Of a DNA stretch of 64,000 nt, positions 54,839 to 62,861 are shown piece after piece. Each line of letters opens with the position of its first letter. Position 1 is the first letter of the stretch. The notes under the pieces are model-generated. The model was given only the letters and a program-made list of their open reading frames with translations, was not told the DNA's origin and made no database searches. Made by a program: the position numbers and the translations under genes. This DNA comes from Thiodiazotropha sp050291245 (GTDB taxonomy: Bacteria > Pseudomonadota > Gammaproteobacteria > Chromatiales > Chromatiaceae): the NCBI GenBank assembly GCA_050291245.1, contig JBNKJP010000051.1:1-64000 (forward strand), given 5' to 3'.

Positions 54839-54885
54839 TGTTTCAATTGTTTCAGCTCAAGGCGAATGGGAAACCCCTTGAAACA
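54839..54885. promoter_or_regulatory. Candidate OmpR-type boxes C (two opposed tandem sites)
   Basis: On the plus strand TGTTTC occurs at 54839 and 54848 (9-bp period). On the minus strand TGTTTC and GGTTTC lie at 54885-54880 and 54875-54870 (10-bp period). The cluster ends about 118 bases before the DUF2202 start codon. Confidence 0.55.
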
Positions 54886-55002
54886 GCATCCCGCCAGGGG
54901 ATGGGTATCATTTCAGTCATCGGGTAATTCGACCCGCAAACCCCGATGATCCGTCGCTCGATCCGGACGGTATCATCCCTTGAAATGACTGGAGTTATCA
55001 TC

Positions 55003-55713
55003 ATGAACTGGCGCTTCACAACCACCCTGGCATTAGTCTTTATCGGATTCACCCTTTTGGCCCAGGAGGCCGCCGCTGGCCAGGGATCCCCCCAAAGGCA
55101 ACGTCACGAAACCAATAATCGTGTGCAAACCGGTGACGGCCTCGATTTCAACGAAGAAACCCATCTGGTTTTCTTGCGGGAAGAGGAGAAGCTGGCTCGG
55201 GACGTCTACACCACACTGGGCATGATGTATCCCGACTCTGTGGCTTTCGGACGTATCGACGATTCGGAACAGCGCCATACCGATAGGGTACGTGACATGC
55301 TGAAAAACTATGCCGTGACGGATCCCAGCACCAATGACAACACCGGGGTTTTCACCGGAGAGGCCTACGGCGCGTACTTTCAGGAGAAGTATGACGCGCT
55401 CATCGCACAGGGTGCCTCCGGAGAACTCAGCGCACTGTACGTGGGCGCGCTCATCGAAGAACTCGATATGCTGGATATCCGCCACTGTCCGGCCGTGATC
55501 CTGTCCCAGGATAACGGCGTCGACACCGAGGATCAGTGTGGTCTGGCCTACACCGACGAGCAGGATGTTCAGAGGCTCTACGAATCCCTGCTCAAGGCAT
55601 CCGCGAATCATCTGCGGGGTTATGTGATGGCCATCGAGGCAATCATCGGCGAAGGTGCCTATGTACCCCAGCTGCTGGACTCAGCGACCTACTATGAGAT
55701 CGTTCAGCGCTGA
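55003..55713 (+). CDS. Secreted DUF2202 (ferritin-like) protein
   Basis: The 236-residue protein has a signal peptide (TTTLALVFIGFTLLAQEAAA) and a four-helix ferritin-like DUF2202 domain: THLVFLREEEKLARDVYTTL, IDDSEQRHTDRVRDML, GALIEELDMLDIRH and SLLKASANHLRGYVMAIEAI. The Glu and His residues in these helices could bind a di-metal centre. GGAG precedes ATG 55003; the frame from 54946 lacks a signal sequence at its start. Upstream OmpR-like sites suggest control by the neighbouring system. Confidence 0.88.
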   Translation: MNWRFTTTLALVFIGFTLLAQEAAAGQGSPQRQRHETNNRVQTGDGLDFNEETHLVFLREEEKLARDVYTTLGMMYPDSVAFGRIDDSEQRHTDRVRDMLKNYAVTDPSTNDNTGVFTGEAYGAYFQEKYDALIAQGASGELSALYVGALIEELDMLDIRHCPAVILSQDNGVDTEDQCGLAYTDEQDVQRLYESLLKASANHLRGYVMAIEAIIGEGAYVPQLLDSATYYEIVQR

Positions 55714-55779
55714 TCTCCGCGAAACGGGTCCGGGCGGACCTAATGTACTTAAGTTATGGCGATGATCTGGATTAACGTC

Positions 55780-55925
55780 ATCCCGGCGTATGCCGGGATG
55801 ACGGTGGCTATCGCCTCGTTCCCACGCTCTGCGTGGGAATGCCTACTCAGCCTGTTGTAACGATCAGCCTTGCTGAGTGAACCCTACCCCGGTCTGTATT
55901 CCCACGCGGAGCGTGGGAACGAGGA
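55780..55925. repeat. REP palindromes
   Basis: A gtcatcccggcgtatgccgg-type palindrome at about 55780-55804 is followed by two facing REP units, cgttcccacgctctgcgtgg (about 55813) and ccacgcggagcgtgggaacg (about 55902). They lie between two convergent genes and may serve as a bidirectional stop or a processing site. Confidence 0.85.
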
Positions 55926-55980
55926 AGTTTCGGTCTTGATGCCCTCACACGCTGACTTAACACGATCGCTTCAGCTTTCC

Positions 55981-56607
55981 TCAAAAGGGCCAGAGGCTCC
56001 ATCCCCGCTCAAGTTCATCCCGGCACTTGGCAATCTGTGCCCGATAGCGTTTGGCATTCTGATCCACCTTGCGAGCCACTTTCATCAACCAGGCCTTTTT
56101 CTTGTAACTGCCCCGCTGAAAACCCCCTTGTCCCTCGTGGTAGGCGAGGTACTGGTTGTAGGCGTCCCATTTGGAGATGCCCAATTTCCGATGGGACTGA
56201 AACACATACCAGCCGACGAAATCCACCGCGTCCTCAAAGTCATCCCGATCGGCCCAGCGGTTACCGGTATCCCGGCGGTACCAGTCCCAGGTTGTGTCCT
56301 GCACCTGCGCGTAGCCGTAGGCGGAGGATTTGCGAAACCAGGGGATGAACCAGAACAGTTTTTCCCGCGGAGGTTTGGCGTTGTGCTGGAAGCGGGACTC
56401 CTGGTGAATGATCGCCAGCTGTACATGGATAGGGACACCCCATTTTTCGAAGCTCTCCTGGGCCGCCTCGTACCAGTCGTCTTTCTCTTCAAAGATCGAG
56501 CAAGCGTTCGAGGTGTTCTTGGGGGGGGTGCTACTGCAGGCCGTCATGGCCAATAAAACACATGAAAAGAGTGTTCTAACCCACCTGTTTTTCGCTGATT
56601 TTGCCAT
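55981..56607 (-). CDS. Lytic transglycosylase lipoprotein (SLT domain)
   Basis: The 208-residue protein has a lipoprotein signal (LFSCVLLAMTAC) and an SLT-type domain: VPIHVQLAIIHQESRFQHNA with the catalytic Glu, SAYGYAQVQDTTWDWYRRDT and YNQYLAYHEGQGGFQRG. It should cleave peptidoglycan glycan strands at the outer membrane inner face. Confidence 0.9.
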   Translation of the reverse strand: MAKSAKNRWVRTLFSCVLLAMTACSSTPPKNTSNACSIFEEKDDWYEAAQESFEKWGVPIHVQLAIIHQESRFQHNAKPPREKLFWFIPWFRKSSAYGYAQVQDTTWDWYRRDTGNRWADRDDFEDAVDFVGWYVFQSHRKLGISKWDAYNQYLAYHEGQGGFQRGSYKKKAWLMKVARKVDQNAKRYRAQIAKCRDELERGWSLWPF

Positions 56608-56855
56608 AACTAGAGTTTACATGAGGCTGAGGTGGGTACAATCCTTTCCGAACACTACTGAGCGGCTTTTCCGGTATGAACCCGAAATTGAGGAACCTGA
56701 GTCATCTCAATCGAAGGAGATCAGGGACGACTTCTGACCGGGTTTCAGTATAATAGCGCCGGTTTTAAACGAGTACCGGGTCATCAGACGACGGGACTCG
56801 AAACACTGAACAACACGATGATAAATAACAACTCTCTGATTTTTAGGAGCGATCA

Positions 56856-57497
56856 ATGAAGCTGATTTTGTTGGGTGCCCCCGGTGCGGGCAAGGGTACG
56901 GTGGCCAAGCAATTGACCAAACTGGACGGATCGGTACAGATCTCCACCGGTGATATCCTGCGTGGCGCGGTGCAGGCCGGTACCGAACTGGGCAAACAGG
57001 CCGAGGCCTTCATGAAGGCCGGTGATCTGGTGCCCGACGACCTGATCATGGGCATCATGGAGCAGCGTCTGCAAGAGCCCGATTGTGCAAACGGTTTTCT
57101 GCTCGATGGTTTCCCCCGCACCATTCCCCAGGCCGAGGCTCTGGAGGTACTGCTCGAGAAGATTGCTGTGAAGCTCGATTTCGCCGTTGAGATCGATGTG
57201 CCCCGGGACGTCATCCTGGATCGTCTGACCACCCGTCGCACCTGTGTCGACTGTGGCGCCATCTACAACGTCAAGAGTATGCCCACCAAGGTCGAGGGTG
57301 TGTGCGACAAATGCGGCGGTAAGGTCGTTCAGCGTGACGATGAAACCGAAGAGGCGATCTCCAATCGTCTGGATGTCTACCAGGAAAAGACCGCACCGCT
57401 GGTGGATTTCTACAAAAACAAGGCAATGCTGCTGACCGTGAGCGCAACCTCCAGCGAAGCCGTGGTAGACGCCATTCAGGAGCGCCTCAAGGGCTGA
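56856..57497 (+). CDS. adk: Adenylate kinase
   Basis: The 213-residue enzyme has the P-loop LLGAPGAGKGTVAKQL, the NMP-binding STGDILRGAV, LLDGFPRTIPQA and a LID with four cysteines (CVDCGAIYN; CDKCGG) that should bind zinc. Many enteric adenylate kinases lack these cysteines. AGGAGCGATCA before the ATG is the ribosome site. A strong terminator follows. Confidence 0.97.
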   Translation: MKLILLGAPGAGKGTVAKQLTKLDGSVQISTGDILRGAVQAGTELGKQAEAFMKAGDLVPDDLIMGIMEQRLQEPDCANGFLLDGFPRTIPQAEALEVLLEKIAVKLDFAVEIDVPRDVILDRLTTRRTCVDCGAIYNVKSMPTKVEGVCDKCGGKVVQRDDETEEAISNRLDVYQEKTAPLVDFYKNKAMLLTVSATSSEAVVDAIQERLKG

Positions 57498-57528
57498 TTC
57501 TGAGCGGGTTTATGCCTGCCTGATTAAA

Positions 57529-57562
57529 CAACCCGCTCGATCATCGAGTGGGTTGTTTTTTA
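57529..57562 (+). terminator. Terminator of adk
   Basis: A 12-bp stem CAACCCGCTCGA / TCGAGTGGGTTG (one G-T pair) with a TCA loop is followed by six T residues. It lies 32 bp after the adk stop. Confidence 0.93.
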
Positions 57563-57825
57563 TCCGGGTAATGTCTTTCCGGTTCAAGTCGGCTTGGAAA
57601 CAGCCGTAAATATACTAGGAAGCCTGTTCAAGCCGATAGAAGATTTGTATACGAACAAGGCGGAAACTATAGTCCGTAAAGGAGTTTTACGGAATTGTCC
57701 ACGGTAGTGCGATTTGAACAGTACGCAATTGAATATTACCTACCCGGTCAAGCGGCATGCCCCGTTTTTTGATATAGAATTCCATGTGTAATCACCCTAT
57801 TCACGATGTTTCAGAGAGAGTGGAT

Positions 57826-58227
57826 ATGAAACCCGAACTCGGCGATCCATACATTTTGGAAGAGTACACCCTCGAGGATCTCAAGCAGTACCCGATCCTG
57901 GTATGGGCTGTCCACGACAAAGTCGATCCGGACAAGCAATACCTGACCCCTATACTCAACAGTCGTAATCTGACTCCGAACTACAACCACGCCAAGATAC
58001 TTCTGACCGTCAAGGACTCGGATGTGTATGCCGAAGCCAGCTATAATGCCGAGGATCACTCTGTCTATTCCATCCTGATCTGGGATGGGGATTTCACCAT
58101 CGAGGTGGAGGACAGTGAACTCGAGGCACCCATTACTTTTCAAGCCATACCCGATATTGATGGGAATGCCTGTGTCGAGTTTGTTCTGGCTACCAAGGAA
58201 GACTACTACGCATATCCTGCGAAATGA
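57826..58227 (+). CDS. Hypothetical acidic protein
   Basis: The 133-residue soluble protein is acidic and beta-rich (LEDLKQYPILVWAVHDKVDP; AKILLTVKDSDVYAEASYN; ILIWDGDFTIEVEDSELEAP). I do not recognise a family. The ATG at 57826 is preceded by GAGAGAG; an in-frame ATG at 57784 has no ribosome site. It stands alone between adk and the sugar transferase; the leader 57563-57825 and the 58228-58483 gap show no gene. Confidence 0.65.
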   Translation: MKPELGDPYILEEYTLEDLKQYPILVWAVHDKVDPDKQYLTPILNSRNLTPNYNHAKILLTVKDSDVYAEASYNAEDHSVYSILIWDGDFTIEVEDSELEAPITFQAIPDIDGNACVEFVLATKEDYYAYPAK

Positions 58228-58483
58228 CGGATCGGCAACGTTAAGATGCGCTCGATGACGCCACGCTTACGAATCAGGGAGCAAACACCGCCCCTCATCC
58301 GCTCGTTCACGGACTCTGGCAAGGGGGGGTAATGGGTACTATCGCTCTTAAAATCCCAATTCTTGTCGATTCACCAGCCCTGAGGCTGTAACATAGCCTA
58401 ACAAGGTGGTTTTCAATCAAGTTGGACCGGCCAGGACGCCGACGGTGTTTCAGATTTTGCCGTGAGACCGCATTAGTGTCGTT

Positions 58484-59884
58484 ATGATCAAGCTCTTTGG
58501 TATTTATATTTCTAAAGCGGTTGTGCTCTTGGGCGTGATCGAAATACTGATCTTCTTCACCGCCATGCATGGCGCTATCCTGATAGCCGGGCACATCGAT
58601 GAATCCGCCCCCGTGGCGACGGATCTTCTGGGGGGTAATTTCCCGGTTCTCTATTCCATCCTGATGTTTTCCGCAATGACCGCACTCGGGCTGTACCAGA
58701 AAGGCTCGATGGCAACCTCGTCCGGGTTTTTGCTGCGCATCATACTGGCCTTCGTGGTCGGTGGCGTAGTCATGGTGCTGATCAATCTGCTGCTGCCGGA
58801 TCTGACCCCGGACGGAAATTCCATTCTTACTCTCAGTCTGGTCGTATCCCTGCTTGGCGTACTCATCGCCCGAACCGTATTTGTTCGGGTTACTTCCGAC
58901 AAGACCCTGAAACGCCGGGTGCTGGTACTGGGTGTCGGGATCAACGCGGATCGCATCGAGGAGTCCACCAAAGGCAAGGACACCCTCGGAATCGTGGTGG
59001 TCGGGTACGTCAATCTGGGAGACCGGATCGAACTGGTGGATGCGGATCGCCAGGTCCTCAAGGATCAGACCCTGCTGGAAATCGCCAATCGTCTGGCCGT
59101 GGATGAGATCGTGGTGGCGGTGGATGACCGCAGAAAGAAGCTGCCCAACCATGAATTGCTGGAATGTAAGATCAAGGGGATCAAGATCCTGGATCTGTTG
59201 ACCTTCTTTGAAAAGGAGCTCTCGATCATCAACATCGATCTGCTCTATCCGAGCTGGATGCTCTATGCTGACGGGTACAATCAGCGGCCCCTCAACCGGA
59301 CCATCAAAAAGTCCTTCGACATGACGGTCGGCATCATCATCTTCCTCTTCGCCGCGCCCTTGATGGTGTTGGTAACCCTGGCCAGCCTCATCGAATCCGG
59401 GGGGCGCGACCCGATTCTTTATAGTCAGGTGCGGGTGGGTAAGAACGGCAAGCTGTTCAAGGTCTATAAATTTCGCAGTATGCGTACCGATGCCGAGGCG
59501 GACGGGGTCGCCCGGTGGGCCTCGAAAAACGACTCCCGTATCACCAAACTGGGTGGGTTCCTGAGAAAGACCCGTCTGGATGAACTGCCCCAGATCTACA
59601 ACATCCTCAACGGCGACATGAGTCTGGTGGGACCCCGGCCGGAACGTCCGGAATTTGTCTTACAGCTGTCCAATGACATCCCTTACTACCCCCAGCGTCA
59701 CTGGGTCAAGCCCGGGTTGACCGGTTGGGCGCAGATGCTCTATCCCTACGGGGCCTCGGAAGAGGACGCCAAGCGTAAGCTCGAGTACGATCTCTACTAT
59801 GTCAAAAACGCCAGCACCATGCTGGATTTTGTGATACTTCTGCAAACCATCGAAGTTGTGTTGCTGGGTAAAGGCGCGCAGTAA
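58484..59884 (+). CDS. XrtA/PEP-CTERM-type undecaprenyl-phosphate sugar transferase
   Basis: The 466-residue enzyme has four to five N-terminal membrane helices, a CoA-binding-like middle domain and the C-terminal bacterial sugar transferase domain: KKSFDMTVGIIIFLFAAPLM, YSQVRVGKNGKLFKVYKFRS, LDELPQIYNILNGDMSLVGP and RPERPEFV. It matches the TIGR03013-like initiating transferases of exosortase-linked exopolysaccharide clusters. It should load the first sugar phosphate on undecaprenyl phosphate. No other cluster gene adjoins it in this window. Confidence 0.88.
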   Translation: MIKLFGIYISKAVVLLGVIEILIFFTAMHGAILIAGHIDESAPVATDLLGGNFPVLYSILMFSAMTALGLYQKGSMATSSGFLLRIILAFVVGGVVMVLINLLLPDLTPDGNSILTLSLVVSLLGVLIARTVFVRVTSDKTLKRRVLVLGVGINADRIEESTKGKDTLGIVVVGYVNLGDRIELVDADRQVLKDQTLLEIANRLAVDEIVVAVDDRRKKLPNHELLECKIKGIKILDLLTFFEKELSIINIDLLYPSWMLYADGYNQRPLNRTIKKSFDMTVGIIIFLFAAPLMVLVTLASLIESGGRDPILYSQVRVGKNGKLFKVYKFRSMRTDAEADGVARWASKNDSRITKLGGFLRKTRLDELPQIYNILNGDMSLVGPRPERPEFVLQLSNDIPYYPQRHWVKPGLTGWAQMLYPYGASEEDAKRKLEYDLYYVKNASTMLDFVILLQTIEVVLLGKGAQ

Positions 59885-59937
59885 ACTGTTACTCCTGAGT
59901 AACGGTCCGCTGATTTCACCCTTTTTGATTCACTACA

Positions 59938-59974
59938 CCGGTAGCCCGGATGGAGCGAAGCGGAATCCGGGATG
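59938..59974. repeat. Short dispersed palindrome (cccggatggagcgaagcgg type)
   Basis: The sequence cggtagcccggatggagcga followed by agcggaatccggg forms a 7-bp stem around a ggagcgaagc loop. This type of intergenic palindrome is widespread in proteobacterial genomes and here lies between convergent genes. Confidence 0.6.
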
Positions 59975-60031
59975 ATGAGGGTCTGGACTGCGCTTCATTT
60001 CGTCCGGACTGCGCCTGCTTCGCCCGTGTTG

Positions 60032-60595
60032 TTATTGATCGGGGGATTTCTCCTGGCCACCTTCATCTTCATTGGCGAGATCAATGCTGAACTTGGCGGC
60101 TTCTAATGTGCCCATTTTAGCCAGGGCCTCATCTTTTGAAACCTGTTTGACTTTGTATCCGGCAACGTTAAATTCCAAAAAGTAATATTGATCGGGTTCG
60201 GCAGTGAATTCAAAGATTGGTTGTTTTCCGGCCAATTTACTCAGCAGGCTGCGTAGCACAAGGATCGCCGGAATTTTTTCAAGGGCCTTAATTTCGATGG
60301 GGCCCGGATCGGTGACATAGGTGCAGTAACTGCCATTGTCCAGCTGCCCGGCATACTGATTATTGAAAAAGATCTCCGCCTTGTTTATCGCGCCCACAAA
60401 GCGTGATTCGCGATAGAGGTAGATGAGCGTCTTGCCGGATTCCACCCTCATAGGTGAGAACTGGATAGTGGATTGTTTCGTCGAAGCGCAGCCACCTGCC
60501 ATCATGATAACCCCAATGATAAACGCCAGTAACAGTACGGATCTGAGGCGGGTAGGGTTTGTCAGGGCTGACGCTGAATATTTAAGATGAATCAT
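60032..60595 (-). CDS. DUF2846 lipoprotein
   Basis: The 187-residue protein has a lipoprotein signal ending MMAGGC and a DUF2846 domain: GKTLIYLYRESRFVGAINKA, FFNNQYAGQLDNGSYCTYV, ALEKIPAIL and EPDQYYFLEFN. Function is unknown. It is read in the same direction as aceK, 136 bp behind it. Confidence 0.82.
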   Translation of the reverse strand: MIHLKYSASALTNPTRLRSVLLLAFIIGVIMMAGGCASTKQSTIQFSPMRVESGKTLIYLYRESRFVGAINKAEIFFNNQYAGQLDNGSYCTYVTDPGPIEIKALEKIPAILVLRSLLSKLAGKQPIFEFTAEPDQYYFLEFNVAGYKVKQVSKDEALAKMGTLEAAKFSIDLANEDEGGQEKSPDQ

Positions 60596-60731
60596 TCAAT
60601 GTCTCCTTACGATCCAGTAGACAAGGCCTACGGAGAATCCAGTCGAAAGGTGATGTCCAGACTTTCTTCAGTCTCTGGATATCATTGCGACATTGACATG
60701 TTAATGCAAGCTAAGGGTGTCCCGATCATTG

Positions 60732-62516
60732 TCAGGATTGATGCGCGAAGCGTGGTGGGTTTTCTATGCGGGGGTATTCCTCGATAAAGGGTTCATGCTG
60801 ATGCGGGAAACGCAGTCTCCCGGGGTAGGGAAACACATCGGCCTGGATTCCTTGGGCCAGTCGGTTTTGTGCCTGCTCCCAGGTTGTCGGGGTGAACAGA
60901 TCCGGGTGCAGGGTTTGTAGAATCTTACGTTGTTCCGGGTCGGTGGTGACGAAGGTGATGAACTCCTCAGGAAAGATGTCCCTGGGACCGACGCTGTACC
61001 AGGGTTCATCCCGAAACAGGTCAAGGGAGCTGCGAGGGGGGGGTATGCGTCGGAAATTACATTCCGTCAGATAACAGATCTCGTCGTAGTCATAAAATAC
61101 CACTTTGCGCTGACAGTTTACCCCGAAGTTCTTGAATAGAAGATCGCCGGGGAAAATATTCACACCCATCAACTGTTTCAACGCCAAACCCCAGTCGTCG
61201 AGAATCTCCCAGGTTTCGGTTTCGTTGCACGCCTGGAGATAGATGTTCAGCGGGGTCATGCGGCGTTCGATGTAAAGATGGCGAATCACCAGATGGCTAT
61301 CATTGATCTCCAGTTGCGAGGGGATGCTGCGTTGCAGCGAGTCGAGCAGGGCCGGCTCGATACGCTCCAGTGGCAGGGCGACATCCGCGAATTCCAGGGT
61401 GTCGGCCATTCGGCCGATGCGGTCGTGTTTCTTGACTTGCAGATAGCGTTCCCTGATGAGTTCATGGGTGACCTCTTTCTGCGGCGGAAATCGATCCCGG
61501 ATGACTTTGAACACATAGGGGAAAGAGGGCAGGGTAAACACCTCCATGACCAGGCCGGGCGTGCCTGGCGCAGTGACGAACAGATCCTCGCTCTCCTGCA
61601 GATGCTCTAACAGATCCCGGTAGAATTCGTTTTTGGCCTGCTTGTGCAGACCGATACTCATATAGAGCTCAGACAGGGTCTTGTACGGCATGATGCTCTG
61701 TAGAAAAGCCACTGTAGCCGCCGGCACCGGTGTCATAGCCATGAAATAGGCCCGTGCAAAGCTGAACACCGCTTCCACTTCCCGAGGACGAACCAGCAGG
61801 GCATCCACGCAGAGAGCGCCCTGTTCATTGTTGATCAACGGAATGATGAAGGGGCTTACCTTGTCGCGATAAACCATCCTACCGATGAGATAGGCTGCTT
61901 TGTTTCGGTAAAAGGGGGATTCCAGAAGGTCGAAGCGCAGATCCTCAGGCAACGAATCGAAACGACACTGTTGGCGCAGGGATTCGGCCACTCGCTTACA
62001 ATCCCGTTCGATGTCTTCATAGGGAAGGGAAAAGTAGAAGGCTGAGAGCATATCCCACACACAGCCGTTAAGGCCGCTATCCGCCACATGAAAGGACATG
62101 TACACCCGGTAACGTCTTGCCATCTCCTTTCGATCGACCTGTGACTCGATGAAAATCATGTCGTTGTTGTAGTAGCGGCGGTCGAACAGCCGGCAGAAGA
62201 CCGAGTTGTAAAAGGTCTCCGCCAATTCCGGGCGACTGTGGGTTTTAAGCTGACCCCCATAAATCTGCTTGACCCGCTGCCACAGGTCCTCATTCAGCGT
62301 CGTGATGGAGAAATTCGCCCTGAGTTTCCGGATTGCCTCCTTGACCCGCAGATCATAGAAGTTGACCCGTTTTGCAGACGCCTCACGAACCCCGCGCCAG
62401 TCCGCCTGTTCGAATCGCTGTCTTGCAGAACTGCTGATCTCCTGAAAAAACGAAAAATGCCGTTCAAAACCGGTCAGTATCGATTGGGCGATCAGTCGCG
62501 CCTTTTCAGTGGACAC
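60732..62516 (-). CDS. aceK: Isocitrate dehydrogenase kinase/phosphatase
   Basis: The 594-residue bifunctional enzyme shows TAPGTPGLVMEVFTLPSFPY, VFKVIRDRFPPQKEVTHE, HDRIGRMADTLEFADVALPL, YDYDEICYLTECNFRRIP and DEPWYSVGPRDIFPEEF. It phosphorylates isocitrate dehydrogenase to divert isocitrate into the glyoxylate shunt and can reverse this. It is divergent from the malate synthase gene, rather than last in aceBAK as in enterics. Confidence 0.96.
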   Translation of the reverse strand: MSTEKARLIAQSILTGFERHFSFFQEISSSARQRFEQADWRGVREASAKRVNFYDLRVKEAIRKLRANFSITTLNEDLWQRVKQIYGGQLKTHSRPELAETFYNSVFCRLFDRRYYNNDMIFIESQVDRKEMARRYRVYMSFHVADSGLNGCVWDMLSAFYFSLPYEDIERDCKRVAESLRQQCRFDSLPEDLRFDLLESPFYRNKAAYLIGRMVYRDKVSPFIIPLINNEQGALCVDALLVRPREVEAVFSFARAYFMAMTPVPAATVAFLQSIMPYKTLSELYMSIGLHKQAKNEFYRDLLEHLQESEDLFVTAPGTPGLVMEVFTLPSFPYVFKVIRDRFPPQKEVTHELIRERYLQVKKHDRIGRMADTLEFADVALPLERIEPALLDSLQRSIPSQLEINDSHLVIRHLYIERRMTPLNIYLQACNETETWEILDDWGLALKQLMGVNIFPGDLLFKNFGVNCQRKVVFYDYDEICYLTECNFRRIPPPRSSLDLFRDEPWYSVGPRDIFPEEFITFVTTDPEQRKILQTLHPDLFTPTTWEQAQNRLAQGIQADVFPYPGRLRFPHQHEPFIEEYPRIENPPRFAHQS

Positions 62517-62861
62517 GGGTTACTTCTCCTTTCCAGTGAGGGAATGAACATCCGAATACCGGATCAACGAACTGAAATCGAAGGGTCGAGGGTTTTGCAT
62601 CATTCTGGGGCGTTATGAGCTGAGTCTGTGGGTAATACCTGATCATTTTACTAAGGTATAGCCGATTATTTCCCATCACACTATTTTTTTTATCAAACCT
62701 AACTATTGATATTTTTTAGAAAAAATACCTGATCTTTTTACTATGCTTTAATGCAGTGCACAAAAATGATAACCGCCTCAAAGTAAGGCAGTGCCACCAA
62801 AAGACCTTCGGGAATGCCTCCCGGAGGTGCGGACAGACCGAAGACCGAGGAGACAACGACC
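62517..62861. promoter_or_regulatory. Divergent aceK/malate synthase control region with 26-bp direct repeats
   Basis: Two similar AT-rich sequences start at 62635 (atacctgatcattttactaa) and 62725 (atacctgatctttttactat), 90 bp apart. A hairpin cttcggga...tcccggag lies at about 62805-62825 near the malate synthase ribosome site. No gene is present. The repeats could be regulator sites or duplicated promoter elements. Confidence 0.5.
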
